NCBI GenBank assembly: GCA_029339195.1
Contig: JAPTJF010000003.1
Location: 1-64,000, forward strand
Direction of reading: 5' to 3'
Source: Micractinium sp. NFX-FRZ
Lineage: Eukaryota > Chlorophyta > Trebouxiophyceae > Chlorellales > Chlorellaceae
Length of the DNA: 64,000 bases
Under the pieces are notes generated by a model that saw only the letters and a program-made list of their open reading frames with translations, was not told the origin of the DNA and did no database searches. Every line of letters starts with the position of its first letter. Within the stretch, counting starts at the first letter, position 1. Position numbers and translations under genes: made by a program. Below are positions 1-11,200 of the stretch, one piece after another.

Positions 1-1056
1 GTTTTTACACACGCTACCAACCACCTTTGCAACCACGTTAGCTTGATACGTGTGTGTAAGATTGCAAGACACGATATTACGTGTGCAACAACATGTGGAC
101 AGTGAACGTGTGTGCAGTGAACGTGCGTGTAACCAATACACACACGCAAGAAGGTGTGCAATAACGTGTGCATAATGGAGCTGAACCACTAGTGTCCTGC
201 CACCCTGCCCCACATCCCCCTCCACCATTGGCATTCCAAGGCGTGGATCAACCTCGTTGAGGTAACGCCGGTTGCTCGGGGGGCAGTACACGAGGCCGCA
301 GTGACTCGAGGGAGCCCGGGCTTGCCCTTGCTCAACCTTGTGAACCCCGGATCACACTTGCCCCTTGTGAACCCCGCTACCACCCCTTCAATCCGCACCC
401 CTGATGCCTAGGCATGCCGTATAGAGCTTTTTAAAACACCTTGATTGCCTGCTTTACAAGATAAAGTGTGCATCATCGTTGCGAAGGAGTGGGGAAAGGC
501 AGCCAAGCGGCGGGCCTACACAAAAGAGGCGGCGTGCCTGGCATGCGGCTTGGGCAGCTTGGCTGAACAAAAGGGGGGGGTCAAAAACATTCAATCCAAA
601 AGTTATCAGTTCAAAAGCGGATATTGATACAAAAAGGTGTGCAGTGCAGCACCTGCGCGGGTGGGCGCCTCGGCAACAAGCATGGTGATGGAAAGGGGAA
701 TGCACAAACGGAGCAGCAAGAATGGGTCTTCTCAGCAGGGTTGTGGCACAGGTGTGATAGTGCAGGGGGTGGGAAGAAGCCATGAAGAGCACAGACATTG
801 GAGCGGTAGGAGGAGGCGTGCGGTAGCGGGTCGGTCTCGGTCGGGAAGAAGAACGGAGCATCAAGCGAAAGCGAGGAACAATTTGGGCAGAGAAAGTTGT
901 GCGCGGACATGCGTTTCGTGGGTGGCTGCCACAACACTACAGACAGCACAACACACGGGGGACAGCAGCGGGAGGGATCAATAAGGTGAAAAAGAAAGAC
1001 AGTTGCAGGGTGGAAGTCTTAAGACCGCATGAGCCTTGGGGGAGGCGTCAAATGTG
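1..1056. other. Left flank, no gene recognised
   Basis: No convincing coding exon was found. Positions 1-180 are rich in scattered GTGTG/CGTGTG and ACACAC words. The rest probably holds the 3' UTR of the sulfolipid synthase gene that ends at 1057. A TTACA (TGTAA on the minus strand) at 454-458 is a possible poly(A) signal, about 600 bp past the stop codon. Open frames here overlap on all strands, as expected for GC-rich noncoding DNA. Confidence 0.5.
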
Positions 1057-1574
1057 TCACGCTGCCATGGCGGGCGTTGTGGAGGCACCGGCACCATAGC
1101 CACCCTCCTGCTGAGTTGCCTGCACCGCTCGGCCGTAGTACTGCGCTGCCGCCGCCATGGCCAAAGGGTATTGGTACTGCAGCAGGTGCTGGGTAGCTGC
1201 ACGCCAGTCCCAGAGGGACACCTCCTCACGAGCTGCCATGCCCACCCGCGCCCGCAACTCAGGGCTGGCCACCAGAGCAGAAACTTGTGCGCACGCCTCC
1301 TCCACGTTGCCTGCAAGCAAAATGTGGGGCAGGGGCAACACAACCGAGGTTACAGAGAAGCAGGGCCGAGGCAATGAGCTCAAGGCATTGGAGCAAGGAG
1401 GAGGCAGTGGTTGGGCCAAGAGCAGGCGTTAGGATAGCAACGTGCATCCCCACAGCGACAAGGGTGCGTGTGCATCCCCACAGCGACAAGGGTGCGTGTG
1501 CATCCCCACAGCGACAAGGGTGCGTGTGCACAACCAGGGTGCGACAGCTCAGCCCGTGCTCGCTTTGTTGCCTA

Positions 1575-1606
<32 letters not shown>

Positions 1607-4600
1607 ATGATATGTCCCCTCCACTACTTACCTGGCTGGTACAGGTATCCGGTATGCCCCTGCTTGGTAAGGATGTCCGGGATGCCGCCTGCACGCACTG
1701 CCACCACCGGCTGCCCGCTGGCCATTGCCTCCAAAACAACAAAGCCTGTTGGTGGAGAACAGGCGGGATGGCATAGGTAAGAGAGCTTCATATGATGGGG
1801 GGCTGGCAATAGAGGGCACAAATGGCAAACACATGCGAAAGCAGGCATGTGGTGCGCTGCCCTTAGGGCCAACTCAGGGATGTGGCGAGCGATGCAATCC
1901 AAGGCGTGGCCTGCCTGACCGCAACGCCCGCCCGCTAGCGCAGCCAGCTCTCCGCCAGCCAACTCCCATGCCCTGCCCAACACCTACCCCATATTAATAG
2001 GCCATTGTTGGTTTTCAAGTCCTTGACAAAGCGGTGTGCCAATGCTGAGCCCCACCCCCACCCACTGCCCGTGGCTTCAAAGCAAGTGCAAACTTGCATC
2101 GTTTCATGAGGATCCTCCAATCCAAACACAAACAAGCATGGCGAAGATAAAATGCATGCTACGCATAGGTCGCACTGCTAACTACCACCCCTGCACGCCC
2201 AGGTGCTCCCCCAATCGATGCTTCATAACACAACGGTCAAGATCACAATACTCTTGCCACCCACCCAAGGTCTCTGTCTCGGAGGGCATGACGAAGATGT
2301 CTGCCGATGCGTAGGCTGCGCTCAGGTCCTCCCCGTGCAGCATGCCCATGAACACAGTGGGCGTGCCCGCAAAGTGTTGCTTCAGCTCCTCGCGCGCGGG
2401 GCCGTCGCCCACAAAGGCCAGCCGGGTGCCCGGCACACGCGCAAGGATGTCCTGCGGGGCACCAAACCAATTGGGGGGCAAAGTGGCCAATCAGGAACAT
2501 CAAGGATGATAACAGTTGCGAAAAGGAGGCAAGTGGGCACATACACTTTTGCAGGGGTGCTAGAGGGCGGCGGGCAGGCGGGAGGGGGATGTGAACAGCC
2601 AAAGGGGGACAAACGGTGCATGACATACATTGCACACGGTGCCCCATGCTTTGCCCAAGCTCTGCCGCAAAATAAACCCCGATCACCACCTGGGGACCTC
2701 ACGACACCATGCCCCGGTAAAGCTCTTCCGCCCAACAAACACCTTGAGGAATTTCAGGTTCTTCTCGTTGCCCAGCCGCCCCACCGACAGCAGCAGTGGG
2801 GCCTCGGGGTGGCCGCCGCTCAGCCGCTCACGCATCGCGTCGTTGCGGAAGCGTGGATGAAAGGTGTCAGAGCAGACGCCCTTCTTCCATACATCCAGCT
2901 GCGGCGCGGGCGGCGCAGACTGCGGGCGTGCATGGACGGAGAGAAGGGAGGAAATTGATGACAGGTTGAGGGGGAAGGTCACATGTGTTGGGCATGTTGT
3001 ACTTGGCAGCGGCCCGGAACAAGCGGACAGGTGTACAACCCGGTCCTGCTTCCGTATAACCTCCCCGCCCAATCAGGCGCTGCGACATATCACCTGCAAC
3101 CGAGGTTGATCTTAAACACTCGTGCGCCCTTGAAACCCCCAGTCCCCGCCAAACTTTTTTTCTTCAACCCCTGACCTATACCGCCAGCTCTTATGCCATC
3201 ACCACGAGGTGGCCCTCACGCCTCACGCCTGGCACTCACCGCCACTCCTATTACTTTTCCTTGCAAGAGCTTGCTACAAACGCCCCACCCCCACCTGCGC
3301 TGCCAGCTCCTGCGCCATCACGCCCGAGGTCACCAGCGTGAGGTGTGCTGCCGTGTGGAAGAAGCGGATGATGGCCCACATCGCGGGGATGAGCAGGGAC
3401 ATGGCGTACCTGCGGTTACGGGATGTGCGGGGCCGGGGACGGGCAGTACGTTGGGCCGTGGTGGCGGTTAGGTGTGAGTAGGTACAGATGGTGTGGAGAC
3501 GTCATGGGGTGGATGCACCGGAGCACGTCAAGGCAGGGCGCATACCACACATTGCATAGCTAGCGGGTTCAGAAAGTGCAAAGAGCGTGCCTGCCTTGTG
3601 CCTGTGTTGGCTAGTGAGACATGATGAGGCGCAGCCCTTGCCCCGCAGGCCCCCACACCATACCACACCACATAAGGGCCCCAGCCCTCTTCCAAACGCT
3701 GCCCTCCTCTCACCGCGGCATGTACTCGGGGACGTGTGTGTGGTACGAGTAGACCAGAGGGGCGCGCAGCAGGCGGGAGTAGACGAGGGCAGCCAGCCAC
3801 ATGATGCCGGGGGAAGAGCAGTGGATGATGTCGGGTTGGAAGGCCCTGCAAGGCGGGGCGGGGCGGGTGCACAGATCCGGAGTGTGAACAAGGGCAGGTG
3901 GCATGGCTCGGCGCAGCACATGGTGTGAAGGGCTGCCTGACGGATGGGCGCTGAAATGTGCCAGTCCGCGGCAAAGCCAGCAAACCAGCTCCTTGAAAGT
4001 CACGCATTCGCTGCCTCCGGCATGCCTTTCCTGCACATCCTGCCCCGATGCACCCGGCCCCACCCCACTCCGCCTTCAAGCTCCCCCAGCTCACTTGACC
4101 TCCCGGTAGATGCGGGGCGACAGGCCAAAGGAGAGGGGCAGGGAAAGGTACCAGGGAAGGCCAAAGGAGAAGGCCTGCACCACCTTGGCTCCGTGGAACT
4201 CGGCCGGCTGGTCGCAGGCAGCCGAGAAGTCGGTCCCAGGCATGGTCATCCCAGGCCCGGGGGTCACCACCAGCACCTCCACCCCCGCCTCTGTCAAGAA
4301 GCGGATGGTGTTGCGGTAACGGTTCATGTAGCCGCACACGTAGGTGAAGGGGGAGGGCTCAACCATGATGCACACGCGGCGGGGACGCGGCGCACCGCTG
4401 GCGGCGGCGCCCGCGGTGGCGTCAGCTGGGGTGGCACACACAGTCAGGTGGCGCCGTGGCAGGCGCGGCAGCAGCACTGCAGAGCAGGTGAAGGCAACGA
4501 GTAATATAGGGGCAGTGGGTTGGCAGGTTGGCAGGGCTGGGCTATGACAGGCAGCGGGAACCAGTGGGCAGGGCGCCGGCAGCGACGTTTGACGGCACCG

Positions 4601-4784
4601 CCTCGTGGCATATTCTGGACCCCGCGCTTGAACGGGGCTTGCCTGGGGCCGCCAACCGCGTCACAAGTGCCCGGGCAGGCGCAGAGCGCGCTGCGAGCAG
4701 TCGCAGTGCGCTGGGCGTGCAGCTCTGTTGCTGCTGCAGCACGGCGGGCCGGCCGCTGGCTGCTCGGGCCTCCAGGGCAATCAT
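1057..4784 (-). CDS. SQD2: Sulfoquinovosyl transferase SQD2 (sulfolipid synthase), chloroplast
   Basis: A GT4-family glycosyltransferase that moves sulfoquinovose from UDP-sulfoquinovose to diacylglycerol, the last step of sulfolipid (SQDG) synthesis at the plastid envelope. About eight exons are readable. The first domain opens with VEPSPFTYVCGYMNRYRN and SFGLSPRIYREVK. It is followed by FQPDIIHCSSPGIM and YSYHTHVPEYMPR (3845-3714), then a segment with MWAIIRFF and HLTLVTSGVMAQEL (3409-3295). The donor-binding half has LLLSVGRLGNEKNLKFLK, RLAFVGDGPAREELK, DIFVMPSETETLGFVVLEAM and GQPVVAVRAGG. This order matches plant SQD2. The stop is at 1057. The start at 4784 (MIALEARAASGR) is inferred: it gives an Arg/Ala-rich, transit-peptide-like exon (4784-4562) that joins in phase to the exon beginning at 4476. 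The 3' exons are firm; exon 1 is less so. It is divergent from ARL8. Confidence 0.9.
1442..1525. repeat. Three perfect 28-bp tandem repeats in the last SQD2 intron
   Basis: Three identical head-to-tail copies start at 1442, 1470 and 1498, each opening GTGCATCCCCACAGCGACAA. They lie in the intron before the last SQD2 exon. The perfect identity indicates a recent expansion, likely to vary between strains. Confidence 0.95.
1579..1606. repeat. C28 homopolymer in an SQD2 intron
   Basis: An uninterrupted run of 28 C on the plus strand lies just upstream (on the plus strand) of the exon encoding the SQD2 nucleotide-sugar site. On the transcribed strand it is a G run. The exact length may be a sequencing or assembly estimate. 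Confidence 0.9.
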
Positions 4785-5064
4785 GTCGGCGACAATGACC
4801 AGTTGGGAGCGGCCAGGCCTTGTTGCAGCAGCAGGGGACTGCGGGAAAGGGCGCACGCAGCAAGCTGTAACCCGTGCTGCGGCGTGCTGAGCACCACAGG
4901 CAAGCACCACAAGGCCTCCCGTGCCTCCCGTGCCTCCCGCTCCAGCTCCCCTGCCCTCTCGACAGTAAGTTTCAGACGCCCGGCAGCCCGAGATTGCAGC
5001 TTGCTCCCTCCTCGCTCTCCACTCGTCGCTCCTCGCAAGCTTTGCTACTGCTGCAGCCTTCAAG
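4785..5064. promoter_or_regulatory. Short divergent promoter between SQD2 and ARL8
   Basis: Only 280 bp separate the inferred SQD2 start (minus) from the ARL8 start (plus), so both 5' UTRs and promoters must share it. It holds a small triplicated GCCTCCCGT-like word near 4913-4940. No TATA box is evident. The function is inferred from position only. Confidence 0.5.
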
Positions 5065-7543
5065 ATGTCTGGCTGGCTGCAGGGCATTTTGGAATGGTTG
5101 AGGAGGTGCGCTGGGCAGAGCCCTCAGAAAGTGGCACCTTGCTCGGAGCTCAAACGCAGCCCTGGGCAGTGCAGCGGCGCCCAGTTGTTCGTTGCCGTGT
5201 CGTGAAGAGCTTTAGAGATGGAGCTTTAGGACTGCCCGCAACACCCGAAAGCTCTAGGCTGAGTGGGCAGTGGCGGCAGCGGTGGCAGCAACGGGTGGCG
5301 GCGGCCCGCTGAGCGCCCCTCACCCTGGTTGGTCGTCTGTCTGTTGGGAGCGTGCCACGGTCTAACAGCACTCGTTAGAGCTGTCCGCCCACGAGCCTCC
5401 CCCTGCTGCGCCTGCACCCCACCACTGCACTTGGTGTTTTTGTACTTCCTTTCTTGTCCCCCTCCACCGACAGCCAGTTCTTACGAGCGACGGCCGCGAG
5501 CAGGTGTGAGCCCTGCCTCTTCCTCACTCTTTCTTCTCCCCATCACCTCCCCTGCACTTGCAGCCTGTTCTTCCACAAGGAGATGGAGCTGAGCCTGATT
5601 GGGCTGCAGAATGCGGGGAAGACGAGCCTGGTGAATGTGCTGACCACGGGGCAGTTCCACGAGGACATGATACCCACGGTGGGTGAGGTTGGGGAGGCAG
5701 GGGAGGAGAGGAGGTCTGGTTGGGTGGCGTAAACGGGAGTGCGGAAGGCAGAGAAGTCAGGGAGCGGATGCGGTGGCCGGAGGCAGCGAGGAGGCAGGGG
5801 GAGGGGTGGCAGGAGGTGGAGGCCGTTGTGAGGGGAGCCAGGAAATGCCGGCTGCACTGTGGTCACGTAGGCAGGCAGAGAGTTGCAAGTGTTGAGGGGG
5901 TGAGGGGAAGGGGCTCATAGGGATGCGACCAGCAGGCAAAGGAGGCAGTCGGGCTCTCAGCCAAAGCTTGCCGCACCGAGACAGCGGGTTGGTGGGCCAG
6001 GTGGCAGGCGGGGGTGCGATGCTGAGCAGCCGCAAGCGGCAGCTGCTTAATCGTTGAGGCAGGCCGGCCGGCAGGCATCGTACAGCGGCCAGGTCTTCTG
6101 CCCGAGCCTGCTCCTGGCTGCCTGCCCCTGTTCTCGACACCCTGCCCTGCTGCGAGTGATGGGCAAGGTGACATAGGCAGTCGATCAAGGGCTGCGGCCC
6201 CACCGCTGAACCGCTGCTCCTCTGCCCCACTGCAGGCAGGGCTCAGCATGCGCGCAAGGTACTGGCCTCCAGGCAGCTTCATCAGCGCTAACCACACATG
6301 TAGCACCCTTCCCCCCGCTGCTGCCCTGTTGTGTCTGCAGGTGGGGTTCAACATGCGCAAGGTGACCAAGGGCGGCGTGGTGATCAAGCTGTGGGACCTG
6401 GGGGGGCAGGTGAGCGGGCGGGGGGAGGGCGGGCAGGGGCGGGAGCTTTCAGTGCGTGCATTCTGTAAGTCACAAGGCCGGACAGGGCGGCTGCAAGCTG
6501 TGCCTCCTGCAAGCATTTGCTGCCCTCCCCCTGTGCTGCGCGCTGCTATCCAACTCTCCTCCAAGCTTCCCCCTCAAACCTCTTAGTTGTGTGCCGCACC
6601 TCCACGTCCCCAGTCCTCATCATCTCCAGCTCCCTCCTGCCCTGCCTCCTGCTCTGGCAGGCGCGGCGCTGCTCGACATGGGAGCGACTGCCGTTGGTGC
6701 AGGCCGATGTGTGTGCTCCAACTGACCCGCTCGCCCTCTTCATTCCCCCGCTCCCCCCCTCTCCCTTGCAGACGCGGTTCCGGTCTATGTGGGAGCGCTA
6801 CTGCCGGGGTGTGCAGGCCATTGTGTTTGTGGTGGACAGCGCTGACCTGGACTCGCTGGAGGCGGCAAGAGAGGAGCTGCAGGCGCTGCTGGCCAAGCCC
6901 TCGCTGGTGGGTCGCTGAAGCATGCCTCCTTTGTGTGTGCTGCTCCCCTGTGTGCGGGGCTGGCTGCGGGCAGCGGAGCTGGCGCCTGCTGGGGAGCCCG
7001 CTGGTGCATGGCGGTCGTGGGTCATTGCGGAGCAAGGTTGGGGCTTGGGGGGATGCGTTGTGGCATCAAACCGCTGGGGGGCAGGGCCCATGCTGTATGT
7101 CAAGCGCAGGGTGGGGCCCATGCTGTTGGTCCAAGGATGGAGCAGCTTGAAGCCCCGGCTGCCACCTCAGCCGCCCTTGCGCGCCTCCCGTCGCAACTCC
7201 CCCCCTCACCCCGCCACCTCCGGCTGCCCCCTGCCTAACCCCTGCGTCCTGCTGCCGGTGCTGGGCAACAAGAACGACCTGCCTGAAGCGTGCTGCCAGC
7301 CTCCTGCGCCCACCCCAACCCCGCTCCCTCCCGCTCCGCCCTCCCTGCCTGCAGGCGGGCATCCCGCTGCTGGTGCTGGGCAACAAGAACGACCTGCCCG
7401 AGGCGCTGTCAGCCAACGAGCTGATCAGCCGGCTGGACCTGAAGGCGGTGCAGGACCGCGAGACCTGCGTCTACTCCATCTCATGCAAGCGGCAGTCAAA
7501 CATCGACGTCACGCTGCGCTGGCTGCAGGCGCACGCCAAGTGA
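5065..7543 (+). CDS. ARL8: ARL8-type Arf-like small GTPase
   Basis: Five exons (5065-5105, 5564-5678, 6341-6409, 6772-6906, 7355-7543) join in phase to give 182 residues, the normal ARL8 size. The product starts [17 protein letters not shown], an amphipathic helix with no Gly2, as in ARL8 proteins that bind membranes without myristoylation. The nucleotide-binding motifs are all present: GLQNAGKTS (P-loop), DMIPTVGFNMRK (switch I), WDLGGQ with [11 protein letters not shown] (switch II), GNKNDLP (G4) and [11 protein letters not shown] (G5). ARL8 controls lysosome or vacuole position and transport in other eukaryotes; the algal role is inferred. Each of the four introns contains a decayed copy of the start of the exon that follows it (see findings). 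TGTAA at 7880-7884 is the probable poly(A) signal. Confidence 0.95.
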
Positions 7544-8297
7544 GGCATGCCGCTGCGGTGGGGCACAGCCGTGCGGGCGGAACCTGAGCGCCTCCGTGCT
7601 CCCTGTAGGCATGCCAGACCCTGCCCCCCACCTTACTCGCCGGGCCCGCGCCGAGCCGCCCAGACTGTACTGTACCATACATGCACACAGACTGATGTAC
7701 CTCCCTGTTCCAGCCGCCGTGGGTGGGAGTGACCCCCCGGAATGCCGCCTGCAGGCACAGCCCCTGCACGCGCCCCGTCTCCTTCCCTTGCACCCACTTG
7801 AATTCTTTTGGCACAAGCAGCCATCCCACCCCTTGTACTCTGTCTCATGCCGTCCTTGCCGCCTGGCTGCCCTGCCCCCTGTAAACTCGGTACACTCTTG
7901 AGAGCGGTGGTGGGGCCCCTCTTTGGTGGGGGGCTGTTACAGCAACAGATCAAGCTGGAAGAGAGTAAGAGCTGAGTGAGTGAGTGAGCTGGGCAGTGTT
8001 GAGAAAAGGGGAGAACCGCGCCAGGCGGGGGCCGCCGGCGCAGCGAGAGCGGGGGGCCGGTGCAGCAGCACCAGGCGGCAGGGGCGCTGCGGGGCCGAGC
8101 TGCCGGCATGCCAGCCAAGTGGGGTGGGGGGAATGTGCGGCTAGGAGTGCTAGGTACGCCGACAGGCCTGGTGCGGCAACAGGGCTGCTGGCCGGCTGGC
8201 TGCTGGCAGGGGGAGGTGCCCCAGGCGGGTACTGGCGTGGAAACGCATGCGGCAAGCGGTGGCCACTTGCACCGGCCGCAGCGCCGGCGCCAGCGCC
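7544..8297. other. Convergent intergenic region between ARL8 and the MORN gene
   Basis: No gene is seen. It holds the two 3' UTRs. TGTAA at 7880-7884 suits ARL8 (plus), and TTACA at 7937-7941 is TGTAA on the minus strand and suits the MORN gene. The two poly(A) signals are only about 55 bp apart, so the transcripts probably end back to back. A short (GAGT)n stretch lies near 7970-7990. Confidence 0.6.
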
Positions 8298-11200
8298 TCA
8301 CTGCCGCTGCGGCCGCGTCAGCGACCGCCGCGGCGGCGCGCGCAGCGCAGCCGCGCTGAACGCGCGCTGCACCAGCACCGCTGCGCGGGTCAGGCCCAGG
8401 CTGGCGCTGGCCAGCACGGTGGGTGGCTGGAAGCCGCGCTGCTGCTGCTGCTGGCCGCTGCCGCTGCCGCCCTGCTGCTGCTGCTCCACCCCTGCCGTGC
8501 TGGCAATGAGGTCGTCATCATCAATCTCCTCGTCCTCGTCATCACTAGGGGGCTCCTCCTTGGGAGGCGACTTGCCCTTGGGAGGTGCCTTGTCCTTCTT
8601 CCCCTTGCCCCCCTTGTCCTCGGCAGCAGCAGCGGCGCTGCCGCCAGAGACTGCAGCAGCCTCGGTCTCCATGCGGCGGATGCGCTGCTGCTCGCGCAGC
8701 AGGCGGCGCTCCAGGTTCCGCTTCCTGCGCAGGGGTGGGGCGGAGTCGGGCGGCGGGGATCAGCAGGTGAAGGGCGGGGTGGGGCGGAGATTGGTGGGGG
8801 CGGTGATCAGAGGGTGGGGCGGGCGGCGGAGCTGTGTGCAGCGGAGAGCAGGGGACCTGCCCACCCCATGAAGCCATCTTGCGCCTCTTCTCTCCTGGTA
8901 CGTCTAAGCAGTCTCTTGCTCTGCGCCACCAGCGCCCAACTTTCAGTCCAGCCCGCCGTCAGCCATCGCCTGCCAGCGCCAGCGCCCCCAGAAGCGCTTC
9001 TATGCCTTGGCCGTGACAGAGCCTTCCTCCCCTAGTGCTTCCCTGCCCACCCTCCCCAGAGTGCCAGAGCTGCGTGCAGCCACAGAGAGCCCCCATGTGT
9101 CCAGCCCCCATGGTGAAGCCCAGCCCCTGCCCCCGCCAATGTGTGACCAAGCATCACGCTTGGCGCCCTAGCACTGCAGGCATTTGATGTGAACCAGAAC
9201 CAGCAAAGAGCGGCACTCACTTGCGCGCCTCCTTCTTGCGCCACCGCTTCTGCGCCTTGGCCATGATGGAGCCGGGGGCGACGTCATAGGGCAGGTTGTA
9301 GCTGCCAAAGATGCGGGCGTGCAGCTCCGCCGCCTTCTTCATCGCGCCCTTGATGCTGGGCACGTCTGCGCGGGAGTGGAGCAGCAAAGCAACGGAGTTG
9401 AGATGGAGGTGCTGAAGATCCTGTGCTCCTTCCCGCCGCGCACAGCAATCAGCAGAGCAGAGGTGCCCCCACCAAGCGTCCCTGCCACCTCGCACCCCCA
9501 AAACCCTGCTCATGCCCCGCCCCGCGTCCCCCGCTCACCAGGGACGGGATGGCACTGCCCCAGGGGGCCGGGCGCCAGGAACTTAGTGCCGTGGGGGTAG
9601 TGCAGCGGGTCCTGGGGGGACGGGGGAGGAGGCGGGGTGGGTAGGGGGCGGGGTCAGGGTGGGCCAGAGCCGGCGGTGGCAGGGCGGTGGCAGGAGGGGG
9701 CGGGGGTTCAGGGAGCATGACCAGGCATGCATCAAACGTGTGCGGGTGGGGGGGCACGTGGCGCTGGTGCAACCAGGTACTGTGCCTAGGTGCCATCACA
9801 GCCCCCCAACCCTGGCCACACAGCTGCATGTGGCGGGGCGAGGTGCTGCCAGGTGCAGCCAGGTAGGTAGGTGTACACTTGCCTGCCACCACCACCACTC
9901 TGCACGCGCCCACACATGCAGCAGCAGCAGCGGCGGCAGCGGCAGCGGGGGCAGCGCACCTGCATGAGCGGCGCGGGCATGCCGTTGCCGTCCTGCGCAA
10001 ACCGCCAGGTCACCTCGCCGTCGGGCTTGAACTCAAACATGCGCGCCTTGCCCACCACGCTCTGCACCTCCTGCTCCGTGCCCCTGCAGGCAAGCACACG
10101 CGTCGCCCAGGCGGTAGCGCGGTGGGAGCAAGTGTAGGCCTTGCACTGCCGCCTGCCGCATCGCTGCGCTCATCAGCTTCCCTCTCCTGATGCATTGCCG
10201 CACCTGCCGGGAACGTACTGCCGCCCCTCTCGCTGCCCTCCTCTTGTGCCCTAGCTCTCCTACCTTGCCCCTTCGCTGCCCCAGCCCCGTCCCCGCTTCC
10301 CCCACCTTCCCCGCCCCGGCCCGCGCCGCCCAGTCACTGGACTCAGCGCAGAGCATGGGAGTCCCCAAAGCCAGCAGCCCTTGCCACGCAGCAGCCGGCC
10401 CCTCCCACTCACTTGACCTCTCCCAGCGCGCACCACCCGGAGCTGGAGTCGGGCCCGGTGTAGTACACATCCCTCAGCCACGTCCCCATGCGCTTGCGCC
10501 CCTCGATCTCGGGCTGCGCCTCCGCCCACGCGGCGTCGGGGTCCTGCCCCGCCTCCACGCGCTTGAGGAAGGGGGTGGTGTCGTACTCCACGCCGCACCT
10601 GCACGTGCATTAGCGCTTGGTGCACAGCTTCAGGGCTTGCATCCCAGCGGGGGTATTGCACCCGCATACCCCCGCTTCAAAAAGGCGGGTGCGGTGCCGT
10701 GCAGCATGCCGCCCACTGGGTTTGGGGCAGCCAGGGCCAGGGTGCAACAGTGAGCAGAGCAGCGGCAGCTGGCACGAAGCAGCACGCCTGTCCAGAACAG
10801 CCAGCGGCCGCATGCAGTGACCCGCCTGCAAGCGGCTCAGCCCGCCTGCACACTCACAACGCTGCCTGCTGCGCGCCGCCCGCCAAACTGCGCCCCCACC
10901 CAGCATGCAGCTGCCACCACGCCCAGCGCAGCCCAGCCACCGCAGCAGCAGCAGCCAGCCTGTCCCTGCTGCAGCTGCTCCAGTACGCTGCTGCAGCTGC
11001 TCCTGTACGCTGCTGCTGCTTTTGCACATCCAACACATTTCCAGCAGCCAGCGGCCCTCTCAACCAGCGGCCCCTCTCCCCACTAGCCTGCCCCGCCCCG
11101 CCCGTCCCATTGCACTCACCCGTGGCGCATGCCCGCAGTCCACTCCCCGCGGTACACCCGCCCCTTGGTGCTGGTGTACTGCCCCATGCCAGAGGCGAAG

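Noticed and set aside
1..180. Transposon or subtelomeric end suggested by GTGTG-rich text
   Set aside because: No telomere repeat, terminal repeats or coding sequence of a mobile element is visible; it is only low-complexity DNA.
7246..7292. Mutually exclusive exon for ARL8
   Set aside because: No acceptor AG precedes the copy, and the sequence after GNKNDLPEA diverges with no donor keeping the frame; it is better explained as a duplicated exon edge.
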